Below are positions 37,519-45,677 of a stretch of 54,087 nucleotides of DNA, one piece after another. Location: assembly GCA_012522805.1 (NCBI GenBank), contig JAAYJS010000008.1, positions 1 to 54,087 on the forward strand, read 5' to 3'. The notes beneath the pieces are model-generated. The model was not told the DNA's origin. It worked only from the letters and a program-made list of their open reading frames with translations, and did no database searches. Position 1 is the first letter of the stretch, and every line of letters begins with the position of its first letter. Source of the DNA: Eubacteriaceae bacterium (GTDB lineage: Bacteria > Bacillota > Clostridia > Eubacteriales > Eubacteriaceae). The translations under genes were made by a program, and so were the position numbers.

Positions 37519-38148
37519 ATGACTATTCATAAAAGATTAAAAGATAAGCGACAAGAAAGTGGTATGACGCTCCAAGAGGTTGCCGACCTTGTTGGTGTCA
37601 GCAGACAAACCATCCAACGATACGAATCGGGAAATATAAAAAATATCCCATCAGAAAATGTTGAAAAACTAGCTGACATCTACCATACGACCCCACAACA
37701 GCTTTATAACTGGGAAGTACAAAAAGAAGTAGAGGTATCTATTCGCGATTTAATTCCTCTCGTTACCAAGCAATTACCTCTTTTAGGAGATATTGCCTGC
37801 GGAGAGCCCATTTTAGCCGATGAACATCACGGCGAATGGGTCGAAACTACCGAAAATATCAATGCAGATTTCTGTATTCGGTGTAAAGGCGACTCCATGG
37901 TAGGAGCTCGTATTTATGATGGTGATATCGTATTTATAAAAAAGCAAGCGGATGTAGAAAATGGCGAAATCGCAGCTGTTTTAATAGAAGATGAAGCAAC
38001 CTTAAAAAGAGTAAACAAAAACAATAAAGGTTTTATATTTTTAATGGCGGAAAATCCCGCCTATGCACCAATCGTTATAGATTTAAAAGAAAACGGTCGT
38101 ATTGTAAAAATTTTGGGAAAAGCGGTCGCCTTTCAAAGCGTTTTGTAA
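37519..38148 (+). CDS. XRE-family repressor with S24 (LexA/CI-like) self-cleavage domain
   Basis: 209 residues: an N-terminal XRE helix-turn-helix (MTLQEVADLVGVSRQTIQRYESG, residues about 14-36) and a C-terminal S24 peptidase domain with a candidate Cys-Gly cleavage site in DIACGEP, catalytic Ser in CKGDSMVGA and catalytic Lys in EATLKRV. Such proteins cut themselves when RecA filaments form on damaged DNA, releasing their targets. The fold is phage CI-like, but no phage genes are near; it may serve as the LexA-like SOS regulator or a local repressor. The start is ATG at 37519 behind TAGGTGAT; the track GTG at 37510 overlaps that site. Its 12-bp operators flank both divergent promoters. Confidence 0.88.
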   Translation: MTIHKRLKDKRQESGMTLQEVADLVGVSRQTIQRYESGNIKNIPSENVEKLADIYHTTPQQLYNWEVQKEVEVSIRDLIPLVTKQLPLLGDIACGEPILADEHHGEWVETTENINADFCIRCKGDSMVGARIYDGDIVFIKKQADVENGEIAAVLIEDEATLKRVNKNNKGFIFLMAENPAYAPIVIDLKENGRIVKILGKAVAFQSVL

Positions 38149-38207
38149 TGATCGTCAGTAACTATAGTAAGAGTCTCTTATAAAAAAAATTGATCAAAAT
38201 CGACCAC

Positions 38208-38241
38208 AAAAGAGGCCGGTACATTTGTACCGGCCTCTTTT
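38208..38241. terminator. bidirectional terminator after the repressor gene
   Basis: AAAAGAGGCCGGTACA (38208-38223) pairs with TGTACCGGCCTCTTTT (38226-38241). A-run and T-run flank it on both sides; it also serves the converging glmM operon. Confidence 0.9.
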
Positions 38242-38285
38242 TATCTTGTTTTATATTTTTTTACGACCCCTTTAATGGACGTTTA

Positions 38286-38335
38286 GAACAATTCTTACTG
38301 ACGCTTAGTCATCTGTTCTCATAGAATAATTGTTC
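38286..38335. repeat. imperfect inverted repeat downstream of glmM
   Basis: AGAACAATTCTT-like left arm (about 38284-38296) against AGAATAATTGTTC (38323-38335). No T-run follows on either strand. It lies in the 3' region of the murT-gatD-glmM transcript; function unknown. Confidence 0.35.
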
Positions 38336-38359
38336 CGCTAGAGTTTTTAAGCCGACTTT

Positions 38360-39703
38360 CTAAACATTCAATCTCTCTTCGATAAAAGAAGCTAAAGATG
38401 TAGCAATATGATCTAATTCCTTTTGATCTTCACCCTCTATCATCACGCGAACTAAGGGCTCCGTGCCTGATGGTCGTATTAAAACCCTTCCGTTTTCATG
38501 AAATTGAGATTCAATCTCTTCGATTTTTTTGCAGATTTCAGGATGATCCATATAATGATATTTTTTATCGTTGCGAACCCGAGCATTCTTTAAGACTTGA
38601 GGAAACACTTCCATTTCAGCTGAAAGTTCGGATAAGGGTTTTTGACTATCGACAATTAGTTTTGAAAGCAATAAACTCGTCATCAACCCGTCGCCCGTGG
38701 TGTTGTAATCGAGATAAATGATATGCCCTGACTGTTCACCTCCCAAATTACAACCGTTTTCCAGCATGTTTTCTAGAACGTACCGGTCTCCTACTTGGGT
38801 TATTTCCAAGTTAATTTCCTCATGATTTGCCGCTTTGTGTAGTCCTAGATTAGACATCACCGTGATGACAAGGGTATCCTTGCCAAGTTTGTTCTCTTTT
38901 TTAAGTGATTTTCCCAATAGGTATAAAATCTTATCTCCATCCACCAAACGCCCTTTGTTGTCGACGGCAAGGCAGCGATCGGCATCACCATCGAAGGCGA
39001 AACCAAAATCAGCCTCATGGTCGACGACGTGTTTTTTTAACCTTTGCATATGTGTGGAGCCGCATTGTTCGTTAATATTTTTACCGTCCGGTTGACCGCC
39101 TAATGTTAAAACCGAAGCCCCTAACGATTCAAACACCTTGGGCGCAATATCATACAATGCGCCGTTGGCACAGTCTAAAACAATCCTTTGCCCTTCTAGA
39201 TCGGGTTCAATATGGGCCAGCAGTGTATCCGTATAAAGGGATGGCGCATTTTCCAACAATTGAGGGGATGTTTTTTTGAAAGAAATTCTATTCTGATCTA
39301 GGTCATTGAAGATCAATGTTTCGATTTCTTTTTCTGTCTCGTCGGGTAATTTAAACCCATAGTGGTTAAAGAATTTGATGCCATTGTATTCAGAAGTGTT
39401 GTGAGAAGCGGATATTACAATCCCTGCATGGGCATCTAAACTTTTGGTTAGAAGGGCCACCGCCGGTGTCGGCACAACACCTAAACTGACAGCTTGGCCA
39501 CCCGAGGCCTGGATGCCCGCAATTAAAGCTTCTTCCAGAGCCTCTCCCGAGGCTCTCGTATCTCTTCCGATGAGTATTTTAGGATGGTCCTTTTCTTTTG
39601 CTAAAACCATCGTGCCATATTTTCCTAATAAAAATGCCAAATCATCTGTCAGTTCGCAACCGTACAAACCTCTGACACCGTCTGTACCAAATAATTTTCT
39701 CAT
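38360..39703 (-). CDS. glmM: phosphoglucosamine mutase
   Basis: Interconverts glucosamine-6-phosphate and glucosamine-1-phosphate for peptidoglycan precursor synthesis. 447 residues with KLFGTDGVRG at the N-terminus, the phospho-serine loop ISASHNTSEYNG, metal-binding FDGDADRC, and the RPSGTEPLVRVM phosphate-binding loop. The ATG at 39703 overlaps the gatD stop (ATGA) behind GGGGAG. Confidence 0.96.
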   Translation of the reverse strand: MRKLFGTDGVRGLYGCELTDDLAFLLGKYGTMVLAKEKDHPKILIGRDTRASGEALEEALIAGIQASGGQAVSLGVVPTPAVALLTKSLDAHAGIVISASHNTSEYNGIKFFNHYGFKLPDETEKEIETLIFNDLDQNRISFKKTSPQLLENAPSLYTDTLLAHIEPDLEGQRIVLDCANGALYDIAPKVFESLGASVLTLGGQPDGKNINEQCGSTHMQRLKKHVVDHEADFGFAFDGDADRCLAVDNKGRLVDGDKILYLLGKSLKKENKLGKDTLVITVMSNLGLHKAANHEEINLEITQVGDRYVLENMLENGCNLGGEQSGHIIYLDYNTTGDGLMTSLLLSKLIVDSQKPLSELSAEMEVFPQVLKNARVRNDKKYHYMDHPEICKKIEEIESQFHENGRVLIRPSGTEPLVRVMIEGEDQKELDHIATSLASFIEERLNV

Positions 39704-40467
39704 TGTTTCGCTCCCCTGCAAGGGCGTAAGTTCGTTTTTTTGCCCATGATGTATTTCTTTTTTTCTTCGAAGGATTTCTGTTCTATGTTGAAGGTCAAAT
39801 TCTCAGTGGTCTCTTCATTTTTATTGGACAATGCCACATTGATAAATTCATTGCAAAGCCATGGGTTTAAAATGAACAACGGGCCCAAAGTATTGGTGAA
39901 AATCCCTTGATGGATGCCATAACCTTCGTAACAATCAGCCCCATTGTTTCCGTATCCATAAGTTAGAATTCCAAAAGGATGATCATTGTCCTCATAGTTG
40001 AAATCCGCCATCTGTATTTGATTCCCGATGATTTCAAAGGATCGGCCGTTGTATTGTGCTTGATAGATTAAATCGTCTCCATAAACGGCAACATTTTCTT
40101 TCACTTCCAAAGGAAGAAGCCCCAAACCTTCAATGATTTCCTTATCTTCGCGAAGAATACGCTTACCCCATAAAGCAACAGAAGTGCCTGTTACAAGCAT
40201 AGGTTTCCCATCTTTGAGATAGTTCTTTAAAGAAATCTGATGGGGGGTTAAAGCCTCAAGTATCCTTGGAAATAACGAAATCTCACCGGATAACATAACG
40301 ATCATATCATAAACATCGGGTTGAAAGGGTGAGTCGAGATGAATTTCATCAATTTGAAGATCAATATTCCTCATACCACATAGTCTGTGTAAAGCTAAAA
40401 TATTGCCCCTTTCCCCATGCAAGTTGAAATTATCCGGAAACAACCAAGCTAAGCGTAAAGTTTTCAT
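39700..40467 (-). CDS. gatD: GatD-like glutamine amidotransferase subunit lacking the catalytic Cys and His
   Basis: Partner of MurT; in Staphylococcus GatD releases ammonia from glutamine so that MurT can amidate D-Glu of lipid II. This 255-residue protein aligns over the class I amidotransferase fold, but the nucleophile elbow reads MLVTGTSVALWGK, where GatD has an I-C-G-G-Y-Q-type sequence, so there is no Cys. The later T-Y-L-H-G-P-type segment reads IFTNTLGPLFI, so the His is missing too. Remaining cysteines lie elsewhere. The position and 4-bp overlaps with murT and glmM still support a MurT partner role, but not classical glutaminase activity. This alignment is from memory. Confidence 0.8.
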   Translation of the reverse strand: MKTLRLAWLFPDNFNLHGERGNILALHRLCGMRNIDLQIDEIHLDSPFQPDVYDMIVMLSGEISLFPRILEALTPHQISLKNYLKDGKPMLVTGTSVALWGKRILREDKEIIEGLGLLPLEVKENVAVYGDDLIYQAQYNGRSFEIIGNQIQMADFNYEDNDHPFGILTYGYGNNGADCYEGYGIHQGIFTNTLGPLFILNPWLCNEFINVALSNKNEETTENLTFNIEQKSFEEKKKYIMGKKTNLRPCRGAKQ

Positions 40468-41816
40468 TGCAATTTCTCCTGGATTTGTGTATTCAACTCA
40501 TCGTAGGATGCCAAACAAGTTATTAAATAGATATTATCCGTCGTCATTTCAGAGATATGATGTAACATTTCGTCAAAGTCTCCATTGGGTTGAATATAAA
40601 GCTTTTCTTCTGAAACACCTTCATAAATCAGTCGATTGGCAGTATCATAAGCGACTACCGGAGAAAAGCATAAGAACTGTTCAACGTTTGCTGCAGCCAT
40701 AGGACCAAAATCGCAATCAAAGGTATAAAAGGTATTGGTATAATAGGGTACTATATCTTCTACAGGATATAAACCGATACACACTGCTTTCGGCTCAGGA
40801 TCTTGAGCAATAACGTTGAGTGTATTCTGCAGAGTATCCGGATTTTCTTGTTTGATTCTCATGTATTTAATGGTTTTTCGACCATAGGGTATCTTTTCAA
40901 AACGACCGGCAATATTTTTAAAATCATCAAATACAGGAACACATGCGTCGATTTCTTTGTGAAAGAGTTTGTCCATGATCAGCAATGCACCGGCGTAATT
41001 GTAGAGCATATAAGGCAGATCGTAAGGCATTGGAAAGCGAATACCGTCTTTTTTAAAAGTTTTGTCTTTAAAGTTGACATCTGTTATGCGCGCATCCGGA
41101 TTTTCTTGGCTGGAAAAACCGCAATGATCACAATGAAAATCGCCAATATTGTCTACATTAAAATAAGTGTATCGGATACCATGTGCACATCTGGGACAAC
41201 TTAAACTGGGAAAGGAATCGGGTTTCCGAAAAGTTTCTTCATGTTTTGCCACCGAATAATAAAATGTAGATGCGCCTTGATCTTCAAAGGCTTTACTTCT
41301 TGGATCTTCATTATTTAAATAAAGATTGAGTTTCGGATTCATAATTTGATTAATTTTTCTTACGATAAAGTCCGGATCTCCGTTACGTTGTACCTGGTCC
41401 TTTTGTAAATTGGTTATGAGCAAGTGTTCTGCAGGCAGTTGTTCATAAATTAAGGGCAAATACCTTTCGTCGGTTTCGAAAACCATATAGTCGTAATCTA
41501 AATACCCACGCCAATTCGCTGCTTTGCTCAAGGAGGTGGCAATACCGGGCAATAAATTGGCACCTTCCAAATTGGTGATGATTTTAAGAGGATATGGAGC
41601 CAAGAGATGGTTAATGAGATGCGTTGTCGAGGACTTACCGTTGGTCCCGGTGATAAATAATATCTTAGCGTAATCGATTCCTTTAAAGTGAGAAACCATT
41701 TGAGGATCAATTTTAAGTGCTTTCGCTCCGGAAAAATTAGAACCCTTATTTTTGTCGATTAATTGAATCAGAAAATTTAAGATTTTTGCAAACCATAAAG
41801 CCAAATAAAAACGCAT
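40464..41816 (-). CDS. murT: lipid II isoglutaminyl synthase subunit MurT
   Basis: Mur-ligase-like subunit that amidates the alpha-carboxyl of D-Glu in lipid II. 450 residues: an N-terminal hydrophobic segment, ATP-binding TGTNGKSSTTHL (near 55), an inserted four-Cys zinc ribbon (C-P-R-C ... C-D-H-C, near 205-230) diagnostic of MurT, and a C-terminal DUF1727 domain. GACAGGAGG precedes the ATG. First gene of murT-gatD-glmM. Because GatD here lacks its nucleophile, MurT may use free ammonia or a different donor. Confidence 0.92.
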   Translation of the reverse strand: MRFYLALWFAKILNFLIQLIDKNKGSNFSGAKALKIDPQMVSHFKGIDYAKILFITGTNGKSSTTHLINHLLAPYPLKIITNLEGANLLPGIATSLSKAANWRGYLDYDYMVFETDERYLPLIYEQLPAEHLLITNLQKDQVQRNGDPDFIVRKINQIMNPKLNLYLNNEDPRSKAFEDQGASTFYYSVAKHEETFRKPDSFPSLSCPRCAHGIRYTYFNVDNIGDFHCDHCGFSSQENPDARITDVNFKDKTFKKDGIRFPMPYDLPYMLYNYAGALLIMDKLFHKEIDACVPVFDDFKNIAGRFEKIPYGRKTIKYMRIKQENPDTLQNTLNVIAQDPEPKAVCIGLYPVEDIVPYYTNTFYTFDCDFGPMAAANVEQFLCFSPVVAYDTANRLIYEGVSEEKLYIQPNGDFDEMLHHISEMTTDNIYLITCLASYDELNTQIQEKLQ

Positions 41817-41901
41817 AGAGACCTCCTGTCACTGCCATTTTTTACAAAAAATCAGGACAGAAAGATATACTTCCAATCCTATCAATTGATTTTACGTATA
41901 G

Positions 41902-41931
41902 ATTATAAACGAAAAAAGTTGTTTAGTACAA
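41902..41931 (-). promoter_or_regulatory. promoter for murT-gatD-glmM
   Basis: On the minus strand TTGTAC (41931-41926), 18-bp spacer, TATAAT (41907-41902). The leader to murT is about 80 nt. Confidence 0.7.
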
Positions 41932-42013
41932 GAATCTTTAAATAATTCTCATCAAACGACTCTTGTCCTATCAGAAAAATCCATAAAAAAACAGTCTTAT
42001 AATGTCTTTTGCA

Positions 42014-42042
42014 TTGTCATTTACAAAAATCAATAGTATAAT
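42014..42042 (+). promoter_or_regulatory. promoter for the aminotransferase gene
   Basis: TTGTCA (42014-42019), 17-bp spacer, TATAAT (42037-42042), 33 bp before the ATG. Confidence 0.8.
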
Positions 42043-42075
42043 CGAAACAATTTCTTAAAATAAATGGAGGGCGTT

Positions 42076-43254
42076 ATGCTATCAATCAAAGCAAAGAGCA
42101 TTACACCATCGATTACCATGAGCATCTCTAGCCGGGTAAAAGAGCTTAAAAGTCAAGGTGAAGACATCATCAATTTGAGTATTGGTGAACCGGATTTTAC
42201 AACACCGGAAGCAATAAAAAAAGCGGGCTGTAAAGCCATTGAAGACAATATAACGAAGTACGATGCTGCAGCAGGAAATGCCGTATTAAGGCAAGCCATA
42301 GCTGAAAAACTAAAGGATGAGAACGGTGTTCATTATACTGCAGACCAAATTGTGGTTACCAATGGTGCCAAGCAAGCGATTACCAATGCTTTAATCGCAA
42401 CCTTAGATCCGGGAGACGAGGTCATCCTACCCACACCCTATTGGGTTAGTTATCCGGAAATCATTGCTCTGTGCGGCGGTGTTACAAAAGTTGTAAAAAC
42501 CGATAAAGCTACCGGCTTTATCTTAACCTTAGAAGATTTGAAAAAACACATCACCGCTAAAACAAAAGTGGTACTGATCAACAATCCTTCCAATCCTACC
42601 GGTAATGTTTACTCTCAAGATGAGTTGTCTGAGATTTGTACCTATTTGGCAGATCGAGGCATCATTATTTTAGCTGATGAAATCTACGAACGCATTGTTT
42701 TTGATGAACCTTTTTGTTCGATTCCCTCTATCAGCCAAAAGGTGTATGATCACACCATTCTGATCAACGGCTTAAGCAAATCGGTTTCTATGACCGGTTG
42801 GCGCATGGGCTACACAGCGACTTCTCAAAAATTGGCTAAGGCCATGGCCGGCATCCAATCCCATTTAACGGGACATTCCTGTACCATTACCCAAGCTGCT
42901 TCTATCACTGCTTTAAAGGATTGTGAAAACGACATAGAAGAAATGGTAGCCATTTATAAGAAAAGACGTGACTTCATCGTTCGTTTTTTCCAAGATTGGA
43001 AAGGTTTGGACATTGTCCCACCTAAAGGCGCTTTTTACGTTTTTATCGACATCTCATCCTTAAGGTCTTATCTATCCGAAGACTTGTCCATGAGTTTTTG
43101 TAGCGAAATTTTGGAACAACAAAAAGTAGCTTTTGTCCCGGGAATAAGTTTTGGAGAGGACGACTTTGTTCGCATGAGTTATGCAGCCAGCATGGAGGAC
43201 ATCGAACAAGGTTTAAACCGACTCAAAGCTTTTATCGAAAATTTAAAAAAATAA
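42076..43254 (+). CDS. class I pyridoxal-phosphate aminotransferase (aspartate aminotransferase-like)
   Basis: 392 residues of the aspartate/aromatic aminotransferase class I family: GEPDFTTPE, the YDAAAGNAVLRQAIAEK segment, NNPSNPTG, DEIYERIVF, the PLP-Lys in LINGLSKSVSMTGWRMGY and a late Arg in FVRMSYA. It shuttles amino groups between aspartate (or aromatic amino acids) and 2-oxoglutarate; with IorAB in the same window an aromatic role is possible but not shown. The start is ATG at 42076, five bases after GGAGG; the in-frame ATG at 42064 lies upstream of that site. Monocistronic, between its own promoter and terminator. Confidence 0.9.
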   Translation: MLSIKAKSITPSITMSISSRVKELKSQGEDIINLSIGEPDFTTPEAIKKAGCKAIEDNITKYDAAAGNAVLRQAIAEKLKDENGVHYTADQIVVTNGAKQAITNALIATLDPGDEVILPTPYWVSYPEIIALCGGVTKVVKTDKATGFILTLEDLKKHITAKTKVVLINNPSNPTGNVYSQDELSEICTYLADRGIIILADEIYERIVFDEPFCSIPSISQKVYDHTILINGLSKSVSMTGWRMGYTATSQKLAKAMAGIQSHLTGHSCTITQAASITALKDCENDIEEMVAIYKKRRDFIVRFFQDWKGLDIVPPKGAFYVFIDISSLRSYLSEDLSMSFCSEILEQQKVAFVPGISFGEDDFVRMSYAASMEDIEQGLNRLKAFIENLKK

Positions 43255-43258
43255 TTCA

Positions 43259-43307
43259 AATGAGCCATGCATTTCGACAATTCAACGTTGTCTTGGCATG
43301 GCTCATT
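43259..43307. terminator. bidirectional terminator after the aminotransferase
   Basis: AATGAGCCATGC (43259-43270) pairs with GCATGGCTCATT (43296-43307); an inner GACAA/TTGTC helix extends it; TTT follows. It also lies after the AmmeMemoRadiSam operon on the minus strand. Confidence 0.85.
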
Positions 43308-43335
43308 TTATATTCAAAAATTGTACTAACCGGTA

Positions 43336-44217
43336 TCAAGATAAGCCCGGAACATTGCCGATATAAACCCGTTTCAAATATCGTTTTGCAATGTCTTTGG
43401 CTTGAATGATGGTATTAATTGCGGTAGGTGACAATTGCATGCGATGTGTAGGAAAATAGCGCGATAAATGTAAAGGAATATTGTCATCTATTTCGGCGAT
43501 GGTTGTCGCTATTTTTTGAATTTCATCAGGCGTTGTATTCAGTGGCTCAATCAACAAAGTCGTAATCTCTACATGAGTTTTCTGAGCTGCCAAAGCAATT
43601 GTCTTTAAGACCGGTTCTAAACGACCACCACAATATTTTTTGTAAAAATCCTCCCGGATACTTTTTAAATCGATGTTCATACCATCGACATATGGTAAGA
43701 GATCGACCAGTGGTTTCTCGTTGATGTAGCCATTGGTGACAACGACATTTTTATAGCGCTGATCCATTTTCTTGAGTTTCACAGCAAGAGAATACATCCC
43801 TTCATACCAAACCGTCGGTTCGTTATAGGTGTAAGCTAAGCCGATGGAGCTTTCCGAGGTGGCTTTTTCTAAGATGAAATCTTCTGTAAAGGTGCCCGAG
43901 TATTCCGGATTGGAGACAATTTGGTGGTTTTGACAAAAATCACAAGTAAAATTACAGCCAAAGCTGCCGATTGAAAAGATCTTGCTCTTAGGCGATAAGT
44001 GATAGAGCGGTTTTTTTTCGATGGGATCGTAATGCAAACCACAATAGCGATCTCGATTGAGAAGAACGAGCTCTCCCTCACGGTTGTATCGTGTCTTGCA
44101 AAATCCTTTTTGACCAAGGGAGATCAGGCAATACCTTGGGCATAAGGTACAGCGAACTTTGTCGCCATTCTCCTTTTCATAAAACAATGCCCTATCCCTT
44201 AAATTATGTTTCTTCAT
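43336..44217 (-). CDS. AmmeMemoRadiSam system radical SAM enzyme
   Basis: 293-residue radical SAM protein resembling pyruvate-formate-lyase activases. It has an N-terminal cysteine set (CTLCPRYCLIS...GFC), the cluster motif GCNFTCDFC (CX3CX2C) near residue 89 that binds the [4Fe-4S]/SAM centre, AYTYNEPTVW, and the usual VYIGNVPG near the end. Here the protein stops right after that (G-L-S), without the CPxCG-type tail that longer relatives carry. It overlaps the protein A gene by 14 bp. The substrate is unknown; it co-occurs with the AMMECR1 and Memo proteins. Confidence 0.9.
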   Translation of the reverse strand: MKKHNLRDRALFYEKENGDKVRCTLCPRYCLISLGQKGFCKTRYNREGELVLLNRDRYCGLHYDPIEKKPLYHLSPKSKIFSIGSFGCNFTCDFCQNHQIVSNPEYSGTFTEDFILEKATSESSIGLAYTYNEPTVWYEGMYSLAVKLKKMDQRYKNVVVTNGYINEKPLVDLLPYVDGMNIDLKSIREDFYKKYCGGRLEPVLKTIALAAQKTHVEITTLLIEPLNTTPDEIQKIATTIAEIDDNIPLHLSRYFPTHRMQLSPTAINTIIQAKDIAKRYLKRVYIGNVPGLS

Positions 44218-44719
44218 GTCGCTCTACTTTAAAACGGCTGATTTCATACGTTTCTTCAAAACCAATACCTGCTTTTTGTAATGCAATGGCTAATTGTTCT
44301 TCAACGGTAGTCACACCTTCCAACCTCGGTAAAAGAACACCGGTGCGGTAACCCTTGCGGACAATGACACCGTATTGTTGTGGATCTAATGAATCGATAG
44401 CCGTGACAACTTCGGATTCTCCAAGAACATCGACCGAATAAACCAATGAATCAAGTTCTGCTTCTGTAACGCTGTTAAAACGTGGGTCGCGCAAACCTGA
44501 GGATATGGCATTGTCTCTGATCTCTTCCCATAGAGAATTTTTAGTGGGCTCCAATGTGCCGATACACCCTCTCAGCTGACCATTTTGATAAAGTGTAACA
44601 AAACAGGCTGCCTTTAATTGCAGCAATGGATGCTCATCGGGCATGGGCAGAGGCTTTTTGTTTTGTAGATAATAAACTAAACTTTCCCTTGCCAATGCAA
44701 TGTGTATATCTGTTTTCAT
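44204..44719 (-). CDS. AmmeMemoRadiSam system protein A (AMMECR1 domain)
   Basis: 171-residue AMMECR1-domain protein with the family hallmark LRGCIGTLEP (near residue 53) and SSGLRDPRF. The conserved Cys may be functional. Three ATGs are stacked (44740, 44725, 44719); GAGGGGGG is best spaced for 44719, giving M-K-T-D-I-H. The frame runs up to the end of the protein B gene. Middle gene of the three; function unknown. Confidence 0.88.
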   Translation of the reverse strand: MKTDIHIALARESLVYYLQNKKPLPMPDEHPLLQLKAACFVTLYQNGQLRGCIGTLEPTKNSLWEEIRDNAISSGLRDPRFNSVTEAELDSLVYSVDVLGESEVVTAIDSLDPQQYGVIVRKGYRTGVLLPRLEGVTTVEEQLAIALQKAGIGFEETYEISRFKVERHEET

Positions 44720-44736
44720 TCTCATCCCCCCTCTTC

Positions 44737-45567
44737 TCATTCCTTTAAGTCAATAAAAGCGTTCAGATAGCCGACACCGAAGGGACCTTCGTAAGAAATG
44801 AGGTTAGAATCATAATGACCCTGATTTAAAGCACCTACTAAAATTAAAATTGATCTTAAGCCGCATTCCCCTGCATTTTCTGTTAAGGTTTCTGGCAAAT
44901 CGCGAATACCCTCTAGGCGGTTTTCTTCTACCAATTCCACAATACTCTGGTCAAAAGCCGGCCCTGCCGGATGAAAGTCGTAGGGGCCTTCATTTTTAAG
45001 TCTATGGGATAAATCTCCCGATGCAATGATAATCGAAGGTCTTTTCAAAGCATTAATCGCCAACTTCATAATCTCTCCAAAGGCAATCAGCTTTTCTCGG
45101 GACAATAACCCGTAAGTAATGACTATTAAGCGATAGTCTTTTAAATATTGAGATAAAAAATAAAGGGGCACCATGACTCCTTGGTCCAATCCGGGATTGA
45201 GATGATACTGTTCTGTCGTTTCTTCATCCAAATACACTGTTGAAATTCGTTTTTTGTTTGCCATTTTGGAAATCATATCTGCCAATTCACAATCGTTCTC
45301 TTTCGTCAAGGTGACTTCCCGGTGTCCGTAATTTCCAAAATGTCCCGTTAAAATCGGCAACCCTTGTATGCTGATGGCATCTCTGAACATGTTGCCATGG
45401 GGTGTAATGACGATAACCGTTTCCGGTTGTTTATCAGAGAGTTGTTGAGATAATTTGTCAATGCCTTCTGTGGTTTTTTCAGCTTTTAGGGCATCCCTTC
45501 CACCGATCTCCGGTACAATAATCGGTGGATGAGGCATTATGGCCCCCGCCAATAAATAATCTTTCAT
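44737..45567 (-). CDS. AmmeMemoRadiSam system protein B (Memo/LigB-like)
   Basis: 276-residue Memo-family protein with the class III extradiol dioxygenase (LigB) fold. Potential metal-binding His residues appear in AIMPHPP (near 12), ITPHGNMF (near 57) and ASGDLSHRL (near 184). Human MEMO1 belongs to this family. AAAGGAG precedes the ATG; a TATAAT -10 lies at 45605-45600, with no good -35. First gene of the operon B-A-radical SAM. Confidence 0.88.
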   Translation of the reverse strand: MKDYLLAGAIMPHPPIIVPEIGGRDALKAEKTTEGIDKLSQQLSDKQPETVIVITPHGNMFRDAISIQGLPILTGHFGNYGHREVTLTKENDCELADMISKMANKKRISTVYLDEETTEQYHLNPGLDQGVMVPLYFLSQYLKDYRLIVITYGLLSREKLIAFGEIMKLAINALKRPSIIIASGDLSHRLKNEGPYDFHPAGPAFDQSIVELVEENRLEGIRDLPETLTENAGECGLRSILILVGALNQGHYDSNLISYEGPFGVGYLNAFIDLKE

Positions 45568-45599
45568 AAGGGGCTCCTTTCTATAGTTTTTTTGATACT

Positions 45600-45605
45600 A
45601 TTATA
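45600..45605 (-). promoter_or_regulatory. possible -10 of the AmmeMemoRadiSam operon
   Basis: Minus-strand TATAAT (45605-45600), about 33 bp before the ATG. The -35 region is poor (AGCCAA), so an activator or weak expression is possible. Confidence 0.4.
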
Positions 45606-45635
45606 TTGGGCTTTGGAATATTTTGGCTTAATACT

Positions 45636-45672
45636 AAAAAAAGGCTACTACCCGAAGGGGCAGCAGCCTTTT
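45636..45672 (-). terminator. terminator after pta
   Basis: On the minus strand AAGGCTGCTGCCC (45670-45658) pairs with GGGTAGTAGCCTT (45653-45641) through two G-U wobbles, then a T-run. On the plus strand those positions are A-C mismatches, so it works for the minus strand only. Confidence 0.88.
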
Positions 45673-45677
45673 ATATT

